Origin: Enterococcus pseudoavium NBRC 100491
GTDB lineage: Bacteria; Bacillota; Bacilli; Lactobacillales; Enterococcaceae
Direction of reading: 5' to 3'
DNA length: 64,000 nucleotides
Assembly (NCBI RefSeq): GCF_001544295.1
Contig: NZ_BCQF01000005.1
Span: 1 to 64,000 of the forward strand
The notes below the pieces were generated by a model. That model was not told the origin of the DNA. It was given only the letters and a program-made list of their open reading frames with translations, and ran no database searches. The position numbers and the translations under genes were made by a program. Numbering within the stretch: the stretch's first letter is position 1; each line of letters starts with the position of its first letter. This document shows positions 27,901-37,902 of the stretch, one piece after another.

Positions 27901-28923
27901 TTAAATATGTTGAAAAGCCAAACTTGGATTGGCATTCAGACTCAGACCAGCAAAATGATGTTTTTGTAATTCAACATGAGCTGCCGCACCAATCATCGCA
28001 GCATTATCCCCACATAAACGCAGGGGTGGTACGATTAATTGAACCTCTGGCATTTCGTCTGCGATGGCTGCAGACATTGCTTCACGCAGGCCACGATTGG
28101 CCGCGACTCCTCCCGCTACAATCAATTGCTTGACCGGATAAGCTTTACAAGCCTTAAGCGTTTTAGTCACCAAGACTTCTACAACACTTGCTTGAAAACT
28201 GGCGGCTAAATCATTGCGATCCAGCTGTTCCCCACGTTGTTCGGCATTGTGGGTCAAATTAATAAACGCACTTTTCAATCCGCTGAAACTGAAATCAAAA
28301 TTATCTTCTTTAATCATGGCACGGGGAAAATCATAGGTATCTTTGCCTTGATGGGCCAGCTCATCGATTTCTTTTCCACTGGGATAACTCAAGCCTAGCA
28401 CGCGACCAACTTTATCGTAAGCCTCGCCAGCTGCGTCATCGCGCGTTTCGCCAATAATTTCAAAGGAACCATCTTCAGCCATATAAACCAATTCTGTATG
28501 ACCACCGCTAACTAATAAAGCCATCAGAGGAAATACTAACGGTTCAACTAGACGGGCCGCATAAATATGCCCCGCCATATGATTGATGGGCAACAACGGC
28601 AAACCGTTAGCCCAGGCAAAAGCTTTGGCGGCACTCAAGCCAATCAATAAAGCCCCCACTAAACCAGGACCGTAAGTGACTGCGACTGCTCGTAGATCTT
28701 GTGTTGTAACAGCAGCCTCCCTCAGTGCTTCTTCAATACAAAGCGTAATCTGTTCGACATGATGACGACTGGCAACTTCTGGCACAACGCCACCAAACCG
28801 TTTATGACTATTTATTTGTGAAGCAACAATATTTGACAGGATCTTTTCGCCATTTTCGATGACTGCGACGCTTGTTTCGTCACAGCTACTTTCAATGGCT
28901 AAAATAAGTTCTGTTTTACTCAT
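27901..28923 (-). CDS. tsaD: tRNA N6-threonylcarbamoyltransferase subunit TsaD
   Basis: A 340-residue ASKHA-fold catalytic subunit of the TsaBDE complex, which installs t6A at position 37 of ANN-decoding tRNAs. Metal ligands are His115 and His119 in [12 protein letters not shown]. The opening [13 protein letters not shown] and the segments GGHTEL and [13 protein letters not shown] are typical. It overlaps the upstream GNAT gene by 8 nt. Confidence 0.97.
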   Translation of the reverse strand: MSKTELILAIESSCDETSVAVIENGEKILSNIVASQINSHKRFGGVVPEVASRHHVEQITLCIEEALREAAVTTQDLRAVAVTYGPGLVGALLIGLSAAKAFAWANGLPLLPINHMAGHIYAARLVEPLVFPLMALLVSGGHTELVYMAEDGSFEIIGETRDDAAGEAYDKVGRVLGLSYPSGKEIDELAHQGKDTYDFPRAMIKEDNFDFSFSGLKSAFINLTHNAEQRGEQLDRNDLAASFQASVVEVLVTKTLKACKAYPVKQLIVAGGVAANRGLREAMSAAIADEMPEVQLIVPPLRLCGDNAAMIGAAAHVELQKHHFAGLSLNANPSLAFQHI

Positions 28924-29338
28924 CTGAATTTCCTACTTTCAAAGACATCAATACCGCATCTTCTTGCGGGTGTTGATAATAATTTTTCCGCGTGCCGATC
29001 ACTTGAAAGCCAGCCTTTTCATAAAAAAGACGCGCCTCTTGATTCGAAGCACGTACTTCCAAAAAAATACTGGCAATTTTCTGTGCTTCAGCATGCGCAA
29101 CTAAACGTTCCATTAAACGTCGGCCATCGCCCCGGCCCTTGACTTTCGTCGCGATATTAGTGATCTCGATTTCATCACAGACTTGATGAAATCCTAGAAA
29201 AGCCTCGTCGCTTTCGTCAATAAAATAATGACTGTGCGTTTGATTCAAATCACTAGCAAATTGAGCGCTGGTCCAAGGGGAGCCAAAAGCATAGGATACT
29301 TGACTGATCTCCCAAAACTTGCGGGCTAACTCTTCCAA
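28916..29338 (-). CDS. RimI-type GNAT acetyltransferase (second copy)
   Basis: A 140-residue GNAT resembling RimI, the ribosomal protein S18 N-terminal alanine acetyltransferase. [15 protein letters not shown] is the acetyl-CoA loop, and [20 protein letters not shown] plus [15 protein letters not shown] are RimI hallmarks. It starts with TTG right after the stop of the preceding GNAT and overlaps tsaD, so it is co-translated with its neighbours. Which of the two copies modifies S18 cannot be told. Confidence 0.88.
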   Translation of the reverse strand: MEELARKFWEISQVSYAFGSPWTSAQFASDLNQTHSHYFIDESDEAFLGFHQVCDEIEITNIATKVKGRGDGRRLMERLVAHAEAQKIASIFLEVRASNQEARLFYEKAGFQVIGTRKNYYQHPQEDAVLMSLKVGNSDE

Positions 29339-29339
29339 C

Positions 29340-29888
29340 TTAATTCACTTCCAAACGTTTAATCATATCCAAAGCATCTTCGTTATTCTCGGTATAATAA
29401 TTTTTGCGAATATTCCGCGCAACAAACCCCAAGCGGCGATACAAACGTTGGGCATCGGTATTACTCAGGCGGACTTCCAACGAAAGGGTTTCACAATCGT
29501 TCATTATAGCGAATTTTTCTACTTCGTCAATCAATAGCTGACCGATGCCACGATTTTGAAAGGCCGTTGCTACTGCTACGTTAGTAATGTGGGTATCATC
29601 CCCGATTAAACGGCCGCCGACAAATCCGGCCAACTCCTCTTGCTCTGTGACAATACAGATGTATAAATGTGGGATCGGCGAGTGAATTTCTGAAAGAAAA
29701 GCACTCTTGGTCCAAGGGGTCTCGCCAAAATAAACATCTCGTTCTAGTGCAATCAGTTCTTTGATATCTTGATCAACGATTTTTCGCACGAAAAACACTT
29801 CATTCATTAAAGTGACTTGTTTCACCTCAAAGGGATATTGCTTTCCATACAGGATTGTCTTTACGAGACCGCTAAATTTTTTCAACAT
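29340..29888 (-). CDS. RimI-type GNAT acetyltransferase (first copy)
   Basis: A 182-residue GNAT with a leading extension of about 27 residues before the core MNEVFFVRKIVDQDI. The acetyl-CoA loop FQNRGIGQLLIDEV and the RimI-like SLEVRLSNTDAQRLYRRLGF and RKNYYTENNEDAL are present. It overlaps tsaB by 17 nt. A later internal start is possible but has no better ribosome binding site. Paralogue of the next gene; probably one of the pair acetylates S18. Confidence 0.88.
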   Translation of the reverse strand: MLKKFSGLVKTILYGKQYPFEVKQVTLMNEVFFVRKIVDQDIKELIALERDVYFGETPWTKSAFLSEIHSPIPHLYICIVTEQEELAGFVGGRLIGDDTHITNVAVATAFQNRGIGQLLIDEVEKFAIMNDCETLSLEVRLSNTDAQRLYRRLGFVARNIRKNYYTENNEDALDMIKRLEVN

Positions 29889-30579
29889 AGTTCTCGTCCC
29901 CTGGTTGATGTGTTTCGAGCCATTTTTCCTCCGCTTCTACCCGTTTCAAATATGCTGGTACTAAGCCATGAATATTTTCGACCGGTTCTGCTTGAAAACC
30001 CAATTTCCCAAGGACGATTCCGTTTGGTAAATTGATTTCATCTGCTTCCGCAATTTCGGCGCTTGGCAAGGCTGTTATGATCTGTTCTTTGAATTTTGCG
30101 GTTTCACCGACAAACAAAGCCGGCTCTTTAATCTGGGACAGTAAATCTTCTAAAGGAATATGCTGATCCGCTAAAACTGCCTCCAGTTGCTGATTTTTCC
30201 AACGATAGACACCGGCATAGACATTGTTACGACGAGCATCCATTAAAGCAACAATTAAACGCTCGGTTCGACTATTGCCGGCAATTACCGCCAAACTGGA
30301 AACCGTCGTCAATTCAATAGCCAAGGTCTCCGCTAATGTTTTTGCGGTAGTCACCGCGATTCTTATACCAGTATACGAACCCGGTCCCACCGCTACCACG
30401 ATTCGCTGCAAATCCTGGGGCTTTAACCCGCTAGCTTGCATGACCGAGTCAATCGCTGGCATCAGCGTCAAGCTATGATTCATTTTGCGATTTAATTGAA
30501 AGTGCGCCAGTACTTTTTCGTCTTCTAAGACTGCCACCGCTAATGTTTGATTGGATGTATCCATCGCTAATAATTTCAT
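29872..30579 (-). CDS. tsaB: tRNA threonylcarbamoyladenosine complex subunit TsaB
   Basis: A 235-residue inactive TsaD paralogue that dimerises with TsaD in t6A synthesis. LAMDTSNQTLAVAV opens the ASKHA fold, and VGPGSYTGIRIAVTTAKTLA is the family signature. There are no metal-binding histidines, as expected. First gene of tsaB-GNAT-GNAT-tsaD. The start ATG follows AGGAA. Confidence 0.95.
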   Translation of the reverse strand: MKLLAMDTSNQTLAVAVLEDEKVLAHFQLNRKMNHSLTLMPAIDSVMQASGLKPQDLQRIVVAVGPGSYTGIRIAVTTAKTLAETLAIELTTVSSLAVIAGNSRTERLIVALMDARRNNVYAGVYRWKNQQLEAVLADQHIPLEDLLSQIKEPALFVGETAKFKEQIITALPSAEIAEADEINLPNGIVLGKLGFQAEPVENIHGLVPAYLKRVEAEEKWLETHQPGDENYVEKI

Positions 30580-30684
30580 AAAAGTTCATTTCCTCACATT
30601 TAAGATAGCAATAGTTTAACACAAAGTCGTTTTGCTTTCCTACTAGCTGTTCAAAGTTTTCTGCTTTCCTGAACAGCAAAAAAG

Positions 30685-31703
<1,019 letters not shown>

Positions 31704-33185
31704 CTACAACGTCTCGATGAAGCGTGTAAAGCCCGCTTGACCGGCAGCATCCCGTTTAAAAACACCGGCATCTTCCAGTACCCGCGCAAAAACGACGCCT
31801 ACGGCTTTTTGGACGATTGCTGTCACATTTTCTTGGGTGATTTGATTGTCCGCTTTTAATTGATCAGCCCATGGTTTGTGGTACTCAGCAATGGTATTTT
31901 CTTCAGCTAATAAATATTTCTCAACTTCCTTCAATTCAGGTTCTAAGCGTGGTGGTAAGACCGCCAAGCCCATCACCTCAATCAATCCGATGTTTTCCTT
32001 TTTGATGTGCTGAACATCTGGATGAGGATGGAAAATCCCATCAGGAAATTCTGCTGACACATTGTTATCCCGCAGCACAAGATCCATTTCAAATAGTTCA
32101 CCGTTGCGGCGCGCGATTGGCGTGATCGTATGGTGGGCTGTGCCATCTGCCGTACGGGCCACGATTTGTAACGTTTCATCCGAATAGGACTGCCATTTTT
32201 TAAAGATCATTTCAGCTGCAGCGACTAAATCTTGCGGCTGTTTGCCTTGTAGGCGTATCACAGACATCGGCCATTTGACGATGCCGGCTTTGACCTCTGG
32301 ATAATCGGCTAGTTCAAAGCTCCGCTCCATTTCTGCTATCGCCATTGGGAAAGTATGCCGCCCTCCTTGATAATGATCGTGGGCCAGAATCGATCCGCCG
32401 ACGATCGGCAAATCAGCATTAGAGCCAACAAAATAATGAGGCAAGACTTCCGTGATCTTCAATAAACGCTGGAAGGTTGCTTTGGTGATTTTCATTGGAC
32501 GATGTTCTTCCGACAAAATGATGCAGTGTTCATTGTAATAGGCATAGGGTGAATATTGGAAGCCCCAGCTTTCACCGTCAAGATTCATCCGAATGATCCG
32601 GTGATTGGTCCGGGCTGGATAATTCAAGCGCCCTTTGTAGCCTTCATTTTCCATACACAACAGACACTTCGGATAGTCGACTTTTTCCGCTTGGCGTTCT
32701 GCGGCGATCTGTTTCGGATCTTTTTCTGGTTTTGACAGGTTAATGGTGATTTCTAATTCACCGTATTCCGTTTTAGCCGGAAAAATAATATTACGAGCAA
32801 GCTCACGGGTCTTGATGTAATCATTGTCTTTACTTAGTTTAAAGAAATAATCCGTCGCTTGTACCGGATCTTTCGAGTAGTATTGAGCAAAATAGGCGTT
32901 TACAACCGAAGGCGGTGGAGTCATCAAGTCCATCAATTGAGCGGCTAGCAGCTCTTTTCCTGCTGGTAACTCCGTGACGACTTGATTTTTCTGGGCTTGT
33001 GCTAACAGTCGATCCACCAGCTCTACGGCACTTTCAGTAACTTGACGCATTTCAGCTTGGGCTAAAGAATTTTCGCCAATCAGTGCGATGACCCGATTTT
33101 CTAGATACAAACGATCCATTTCCATCCACCCACCTGATTGAATGGCTAACGTAACAAAATCTCTAACAGTTTGACTGACTGACAC
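31704..33185 (-). CDS. galT: UDP-glucose-hexose-1-phosphate uridylyltransferase, Firmicutes type
   Basis: A 493-residue enzyme of the Leloir pathway that exchanges UMP between UDP-glucose and galactose-1-phosphate. It belongs to the longer Gram-positive GalT class (pfam GalP_UDP types), about 490 residues. NYPARTNHRIIRMNL and the AHDHYQGGRHTFPM histidine cluster form the active site. GTG start behind GGAGG. It lies between galE and galR; no galK is present in the window. Confidence 0.95.
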   Translation of the reverse strand: MSVSQTVRDFVTLAIQSGGWMEMDRLYLENRVIALIGENSLAQAEMRQVTESAVELVDRLLAQAQKNQVVTELPAGKELLAAQLMDLMTPPPSVVNAYFAQYYSKDPVQATDYFFKLSKDNDYIKTRELARNIIFPAKTEYGELEITINLSKPEKDPKQIAAERQAEKVDYPKCLLCMENEGYKGRLNYPARTNHRIIRMNLDGESWGFQYSPYAYYNEHCIILSEEHRPMKITKATFQRLLKITEVLPHYFVGSNADLPIVGGSILAHDHYQGGRHTFPMAIAEMERSFELADYPEVKAGIVKWPMSVIRLQGKQPQDLVAAAEMIFKKWQSYSDETLQIVARTADGTAHHTITPIARRNGELFEMDLVLRDNNVSAEFPDGIFHPHPDVQHIKKENIGLIEVMGLAVLPPRLEPELKEVEKYLLAEENTIAEYHKPWADQLKADNQITQENVTAIVQKAVGVVFARVLEDAGVFKRDAAGQAGFTRFIETL

Positions 33186-33196
33186 GTTGCGACCTC

Positions 33197-34186
33197 CTAA
33201 TCTTCATAACCGTGGGGATGACTGACATGCCAATTCCATGCGGTTTCAATGATTGCTTTAATATCAGTATATTGCGGCTGCCAACCTAAAGTGGCTTTGA
33301 CTTTTTCGCTAGATGCCACTAAACGACTTGGATCACCCGCGCGACGCGCCCCAATTTCGGCAGGAATTTCTTTTCCGGTAACTTCACGGGCTGCATCTAA
33401 CATTTCTTTGACCGAATAGCCGTTGTTTGAACCTAGATTGAAGAAATTACTTGGATTGCCCGCTTTTAAATACTCTAATGCTAAGATATGGGCTGCCGCT
33501 AAATCTTCCACTTGTACATAATCTCGGATACAAGTGCCATCTGGGGTATCATAATCATCACCAAAAATCGTCAAATGCTCCCGTTGACCCAAGGCAACTT
33601 GTAAAATGATCGGCACTAAATGGGTCTCTGGATCATGGTCTTCACCGATGCTGGCATCGGCTTTAGCACCAGCTACATTGAAATAACGTAAAGCAACATA
33701 ACGCATACCATAAGCGTTATCGCACCATTTCATCATTTTTTCCATCATTAATTTGCTTTCGCCATAAGGGTTTTTAGGATTTGTTGGTACTTCCTCGTCG
33801 ATTGGGGAAACACCAGGTTCTCCATAAGTCGCTGCAGTCGAAGAGAAGACGATGTTTTTCACACCGAATGCTTCCATCACTTCAAGCAAGATTTCCATCC
33901 CAACCACATTGTTGTTAAAATATTTCAAGGGTTTTTCAACCGATTCACCGACTAATGAGCTGGCTGCGAAATGGACCACGCCTTCAATGTTTTCTTTTTC
34001 AAAGACCTCTGTCAAAAAAGCTTTATCCCGACAGTCGCCTTCATAAAATTTTGCCTGAGGGTGGACCGCTTGACGATGCCCCGTCAATAAATTATCGACT
34101 ACTACGACCTCATAATTTTGTGAAACCAACTTATCCACTGTATGCGAACCGATGTATCCTGCGCCACCTAAAACTAGAATTGCCAT
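33197..34186 (-). CDS. galE: UDP-glucose 4-epimerase
   Basis: A 329-residue short-chain dehydrogenase-fold enzyme that interconverts UDP-galactose and UDP-glucose with bound NAD+. GGAGYIG (7-13) binds NAD, and the catalytic pair is Tyr141 and Lys145 in NPYGESK with Ser/Thr at 115-117. The start is ATG 34186, behind GGAG; an ATG at 34204 is in frame but without a site. First gene of the gal operon. Confidence 0.96.
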   Translation of the reverse strand: MAILVLGGAGYIGSHTVDKLVSQNYEVVVVDNLLTGHRQAVHPQAKFYEGDCRDKAFLTEVFEKENIEGVVHFAASSLVGESVEKPLKYFNNNVVGMEILLEVMEAFGVKNIVFSSTAATYGEPGVSPIDEEVPTNPKNPYGESKLMMEKMMKWCDNAYGMRYVALRYFNVAGAKADASIGEDHDPETHLVPIILQVALGQREHLTIFGDDYDTPDGTCIRDYVQVEDLAAAHILALEYLKAGNPSNFFNLGSNNGYSVKEMLDAAREVTGKEIPAEIGARRAGDPSRLVASSEKVKATLGWQPQYTDIKAIIETAWNWHVSHPHGYED

Positions 34187-34207
34187 TCCCTCTACTCCTG
34201 CCATGTT

Positions 34208-34251
34208 TTATTTAGTAAACAAATTATAATTTGTTTACTAAATAATTGCAA
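34208..34251 (-). promoter_or_regulatory. galE promoter covered by a 38-bp perfect palindrome (candidate GalR operator)
   Basis: TTGCAA (34246-34251), a 17-nt spacer and TATAAT (34223-34228) form a near-consensus minus-strand promoter. The perfect palindrome 34208-34245 (arms containing TTTAGTAAACAAATTA) starts just after the -35 box, is centred on the -10 and runs over the start point. The AGTAAAC/GTTTACT half sites resemble LacI-family operators. Confidence 0.7.
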
Positions 34252-34391
34252 GACCTTCTTCCTTCATTCATTAAGCTTTTCATTTTTTTACTTTTGCTTC
34301 ATAATGGAGTTATAGTAATGGCTATTTATTTTTGTAATTAGCTTTTGGCTCGAAAAGGATTTTTTATAGCCTAGAAAGGAGTGATGAAACG

Positions 34392-34559
34392 ATGCGTAAA
34401 TTTGCTTCAGGATTCGTTACCGGTACATTAACTGCAGCGGCAGTAGTTGCTAGCGTAGTGATGGGCGTCAAAAAGAAAGTCATCGATCCAATCGAAGAAA
34501 AAGAATCAAAAATCGATGAAAATCGAAAAAAAGCTCGTAGAAAACGAATCGCACGATAA
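34392..34559 (+). CDS. DUF3042-family small protein
   Basis: A 55-residue peptide beginning MRKFASGFVTGTLTAAAVV. It has one N-terminal hydrophobic, Ala/Val-rich segment (about 7-25), then a charged tail with IDPIEEKESKIDENRKKARR, ending in basic residues. This matches what I recall of the DUF3042 family of Lactobacillales, whose function is unknown. The start ATG follows AAAGGAG. It is monocistronic, divergent from galE, and followed by a terminator shared with the convergent gene. Confidence 0.85.
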   Translation: MRKFASGFVTGTLTAAAVVASVVMGVKKKVIDPIEEKESKIDENRKKARRKRIAR

Positions 34560-34588
34560 AAAAAGAAAGCCGTGGCTTTCTTTTTTTA
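34560..34588. terminator. Bidirectional terminator
   Basis: The stem GAAAGCC / GGCTTTC with a 2-nt apex is flanked by an A-rich left side and T7 on the right. It serves the DUF3042 gene and the convergent oxidoreductase-like gene. Confidence 0.8.
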
Positions 34589-36355
34589 TTTATAAATCTG
34601 CTTGGCGATTTGAGCAGCTAAATAGAAAATCCGATCTTTACTTTTAGGCCGAGGAGAAGCGGCATTCAGCCAGTCCAAGCCTTCTAGTGGAATGCCAAAA
34701 CAGTAAAGTTGCGGTAGCACCCGACCCTTTTGATCAATTACTTGATGAGTCGAACGCTGGACTAAGAGCGCGCCCGTTGGCTGTTTTTCATCATCGAACT
34801 TTAGCACATGGGGACTTACATAGCCCTTTTCCCTCAGCTGGACTACTAAAGGATTTTTAGTCCGTTTCAAATCGGTCGTTGGCAATCGCGCCTCGATTAA
34901 ATTTTTAGCGCTAAAAGAACGTTGAGGATGCTTTTTACTATATGTCAAAAAAGTACCATCTATCCCTTCAACAACCATCTCCGGAGCCAAAAATTCGACA
35001 ATTCCGGCTTCAGCTAAGGCCAACAACTGCTTTTGCCGAATAACTGGTGGACCAATCGTCAGGAAACGATAATTGTGATTAAATCTCCCTAAAAAATCTG
35101 TAAAATATTCTTTTGCTGTGAAATGCTCATGATCCAACATGTAATTAAGCGGTGCTTGTAATTCTTTATAAGTATCAATTGCCGCAGCAATCGCTCCCCT
35201 TTGATTGCCTAACTCTGCTTCAGCGATATCTTTTTTCAAATAGGCCTCGACAAATGTCGGAAACGCGGAGGGCTCGACCTCTTTGGCTGGATCAAAGAGT
35301 TTTTGCCAAACCAAACGTTGTTCCGGCGGAATCCGATACTTCGTCAAAACATTCTCACCCTGACCCTTGCGATACTCTGCTAAAAAACTTGCAACATCGA
35401 TTTCACTAGCCGCTAATTTTTTTTGATAAAAAACTAGCTCCGCCTCTTTTTTCAGCAAATCAAACAATTCTACTGCGCTACCTTGAAATTGCGTCATAAA
35501 TGCCTCCGTCAACATTTGCGGAACAGCATCTTCACCCGGCTCCTTTTGATTTTTTGGCCGCGCATGATAAGGTAAGCCCCGGCCTGAACCCACAATCAAG
35601 AGTTGTTCTTTGCCTGAAGGTTCATAGCTTAATCCATTCCCCGTTTCAACGAACTTACCGCCCCATCTGGCAACCAACAATGCCAGATAATCAAAGAAAC
35701 TTAAACCCAGCCCGCGTAAAATCACCGGCTCGCCCGTAACTAACTCATCCAGGGCGGCATCTGACGGATTTGCAGGTCCTTGATAAAAAAGTCCATGCGT
35801 ATCTGCGTATGTTTGCAGTTCCATTTCAGCTTCACTCAACTCATTTTGCGCATGCCCTGTCGTTAAAATCACCTGATCCACCGGATAATGCTTCGACGCC
35901 TGAAGTGACATACTCTTTTCCACTAGTGTCAGATCAACTACCGTTTCTTCAATCAAAGTCACCTTGATATTTTCTGGCAGTTTATGGATCAATTCACTAA
36001 AAAACCAGCGTTGATAAACTCCGTAATAACGTCGCTGACAATAATCATTCGGATCTAATTGCAGCTCCGTTGCAAATGTTTGGGTCAACTTTAAAGCAGA
36101 TAAATATCTACGTGCTTCCGTCTGATTCCATTCGGCTAGATTTGGTCCTTCATCTTCAGAAAACAACGTCACATGCTGCATGACTGTATTCATCATCACC
36201 TGATCATTTTGGTCCGCGCGCCAAACCTTGCCACCGGGCCCATCTGGGTCAAAAAGCAGGATTTCAATTTTTTCGTTGGCTGGCGCCTGCTTAATCAATC
36301 GATCTAACATACTCAAGCCGCAAGGTCCCGCACCAATAATCGCCACTCTTTTCAT
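34586..36355 (-). CDS. FAD/NAD(P)-binding oxidoreductase-like protein, substrate unknown
   Basis: A 589-residue protein with an N-terminal Rossmann motif GAGPCGLSMLDRL (about 8-20) for FAD. ILTTGHA marks a second nucleotide-binding region, and the middle holds GSGRGLPYHARP. It fits the FAD-NAD(P)-binding (pfam NAD_binding_9-like) family of uncharacterised flavoproteins. There is no membrane segment. The start is ATG 36355, 6 nt after GAGGG. It stands alone between terminators, so context gives no substrate. The reaction is unknown. Confidence 0.8.
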   Translation of the reverse strand: MKRVAIIGAGPCGLSMLDRLIKQAPANEKIEILLFDPDGPGGKVWRADQNDQVMMNTVMQHVTLFSEDEGPNLAEWNQTEARRYLSALKLTQTFATELQLDPNDYCQRRYYGVYQRWFFSELIHKLPENIKVTLIEETVVDLTLVEKSMSLQASKHYPVDQVILTTGHAQNELSEAEMELQTYADTHGLFYQGPANPSDAALDELVTGEPVILRGLGLSFFDYLALLVARWGGKFVETGNGLSYEPSGKEQLLIVGSGRGLPYHARPKNQKEPGEDAVPQMLTEAFMTQFQGSAVELFDLLKKEAELVFYQKKLAASEIDVASFLAEYRKGQGENVLTKYRIPPEQRLVWQKLFDPAKEVEPSAFPTFVEAYLKKDIAEAELGNQRGAIAAAIDTYKELQAPLNYMLDHEHFTAKEYFTDFLGRFNHNYRFLTIGPPVIRQKQLLALAEAGIVEFLAPEMVVEGIDGTFLTYSKKHPQRSFSAKNLIEARLPTTDLKRTKNPLVVQLREKGYVSPHVLKFDDEKQPTGALLVQRSTHQVIDQKGRVLPQLYCFGIPLEGLDWLNAASPRPKSKDRIFYLAAQIAKQIYK

Positions 36356-36424
36356 AGACATCCCTCATTTTAGCTAAATTCATCTCTTTATTTAAGAGTA
36401 GAGAATAAACGACAATTAAGCAAT

Positions 36425-36458
36425 CAAAAAAAGCTTCTGACGATGCAATCATCAGAAA
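36425..36458 (-). terminator. Terminator of the HAD phosphatase gene
   Basis: The minus-strand stem TTCTGA(tgattgcatcg)TCAGAA is followed by GCTTTTTTT. Confidence 0.75.
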
Positions 36459-36469
36459 CTCTCCAAAAA

Positions 36470-37282
36470 TTATTTTAAGACCCAGCGATCAAAGGCTTCT
36501 TTGACACCATCTTCCAAATTAGTTGCAACCGTGTAATCAGCAGCTGCTTTAATCGTCTCGCTGGCATTTCCCATCGCTACACCGGTGCCCGCAAATTCGA
36601 TCATAGAAAGGTCGTTTTCTGCATCACCAATCGCCATGACTTCGGATTGTTGAATCCCTAAATGCTCGCTTAATTCTTTTAAGGCTAATCCTTTGCTGGC
36701 CTTAGGGTTCAAGACTTCAATGAAGAAAGGCGTGCTACGAACAATCGTATATTTGTCAAAATATCCAGCTGGAATCTGTTTAAAGGCCGCACTTAACACT
36801 TCTGGGTCGTCGATCATCATCATTTTAATCGGCGAGACTGCTGCCGCGATCTCCTCTGGCGTCCGATAATGCAATGGCATATTAACTAAATAAGATTCTA
36901 AGATCGTGTAGGGGCTGATATCACGATTGGCCGTATACATCGCTTGCTTATCGGCTATATGCAGATGAACATCCAATAAACGAGCAAGATGGTCGATCTC
37001 CAAATAATTTTCGCGCGTCAAATTATGTTCCGCAATAATCTCCCAAGTTTTTGTATTCAATACTAAAGCACCGTTATAGGTAATGATATAATCCTCGTCA
37101 TTCGTTAACCCCAAAACTTCCAGCTGTGCTTTAGTTCCTGAAAGCGGACGACCAGTCGAAAGAACGACATAGACACCGGCTTTGCGGGCAGCTTTGATCG
37201 CCTCAACGACGGGTTGATTAATCTCATGATGATCATTTAATAAGGTTCCATCTAAATCGATGGCAACTAATTTTATACTCAT
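36470..37282 (-). CDS. Cof-type HAD-IIB sugar-phosphatase
   Basis: A 270-residue haloacid dehalogenase-superfamily hydrolase. Motif I is AIDLDGTLLND (catalytic Asp nucleophile near residue 8), motif II STGRP, motif III Lys in ASKGLAL, and motif IV GDAENDLSMIEFAG. The large C2B cap identifies subfamily IIB, which dephosphorylates sugar phosphates, flavin or PLP species. Substrate unknown. The start is ATG 37282, behind GGAGG. Confidence 0.92.
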   Translation of the reverse strand: MSIKLVAIDLDGTLLNDHHEINQPVVEAIKAARKAGVYVVLSTGRPLSGTKAQLEVLGLTNDEDYIITYNGALVLNTKTWEIIAEHNLTRENYLEIDHLARLLDVHLHIADKQAMYTANRDISPYTILESYLVNMPLHYRTPEEIAAAVSPIKMMMIDDPEVLSAAFKQIPAGYFDKYTIVRSTPFFIEVLNPKASKGLALKELSEHLGIQQSEVMAIGDAENDLSMIEFAGTGVAMGNASETIKAAADYTVATNLEDGVKEAFDRWVLK

Positions 37283-37435
37283 AGTTTCCTCCTGTAAAAA
37301 ATTCATTCGTTTTCATAATAAGCATAATTGATGGTCTCGTCAATCCAAGTAAATAACTAGTAAGCTCCTCTTTAAATAAGAAAATGCTGATTGCCTCACA
37401 TTTTAGATTGCTTTTTTTCACAACCTCTTTAATTT

Positions 37436-37467
37436 GAAAAACGACTAGCCATTCAGCTAGTCGTTCG
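37436..37467 (-). terminator. Terminator of glcK-rhodanese genes
   Basis: The minus-strand stem AACGACTAGC / GCTAGTCGTT is followed by T6. Confidence 0.85.
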
Positions 37468-37474
37468 CTAAGAT

Positions 37475-37876
37475 TTAATCAACTTTTTTCTGTTTTACTT
37501 TCCCGGTCCAGTCTTGCATTCCGCCTTTGAGAATGTATAGATCGGTATAGCCTTTTTTGCGTAATAAGTTCGCAGCTCGGGCACTGATCGACTTATTGTG
37601 GTCATAAATATAGATCGGTTGATCTTTACGTAAAGAACCATAAGTTTCTTTTAACATCGTATAAGGGAAACTACGAGCGCCTAAAATATGTTTGGCATTG
37701 AATTCATCTCGTTCACGAACGTCGATAACTTGTGCCTTGCGCATCCCTGCTTGAAATTCTTCTTGAGTGATCGTTTTTGCTGAGCGTTTCATCATGATTC
37801 GCACATACAATTCATACAGTCCATATAAAACAATCACGGTAATTAGTACAAAATTAATTTTCCACCAAATTGACAT
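37475..37876 (-). CDS. Membrane-anchored rhodanese-like protein lacking the catalytic Cys (YqhL-like)
   Basis: A 133-residue protein with an N-terminal membrane helix (about 7-24) and a rhodanese fold (EFQAGMRKAQVIDVRERDEFNAKHI, then LKGGMQDWTG). In active sulfurtransferases the loop after the central strand begins with Cys. Here it reads IYDHNKSISARAA, so the nucleophile is absent and the domain is probably a binding module. It follows glcK, as yqhL does near B. subtilis glcK. Start ATG behind GCGAGGA. Confidence 0.88.
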   Translation of the reverse strand: MSIWWKINFVLITVIVLYGLYELYVRIMMKRSAKTITQEEFQAGMRKAQVIDVRERDEFNAKHILGARSFPYTMLKETYGSLRKDQPIYIYDHNKSISARAANLLRKKGYTDLYILKGGMQDWTGKVKQKKVD

Positions 37877-37902
37877 TATTCGATTCCTCGCTTACCTTTA
37901 AT

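Noticed and set aside
27645-27935. A 96-codon minus-strand open frame
   Set aside because: It overlaps the tsaD end and runs through the tsaD terminator and the promoter region of the ornithine carbamoyltransferase gene. No ribosome binding site or family is seen.
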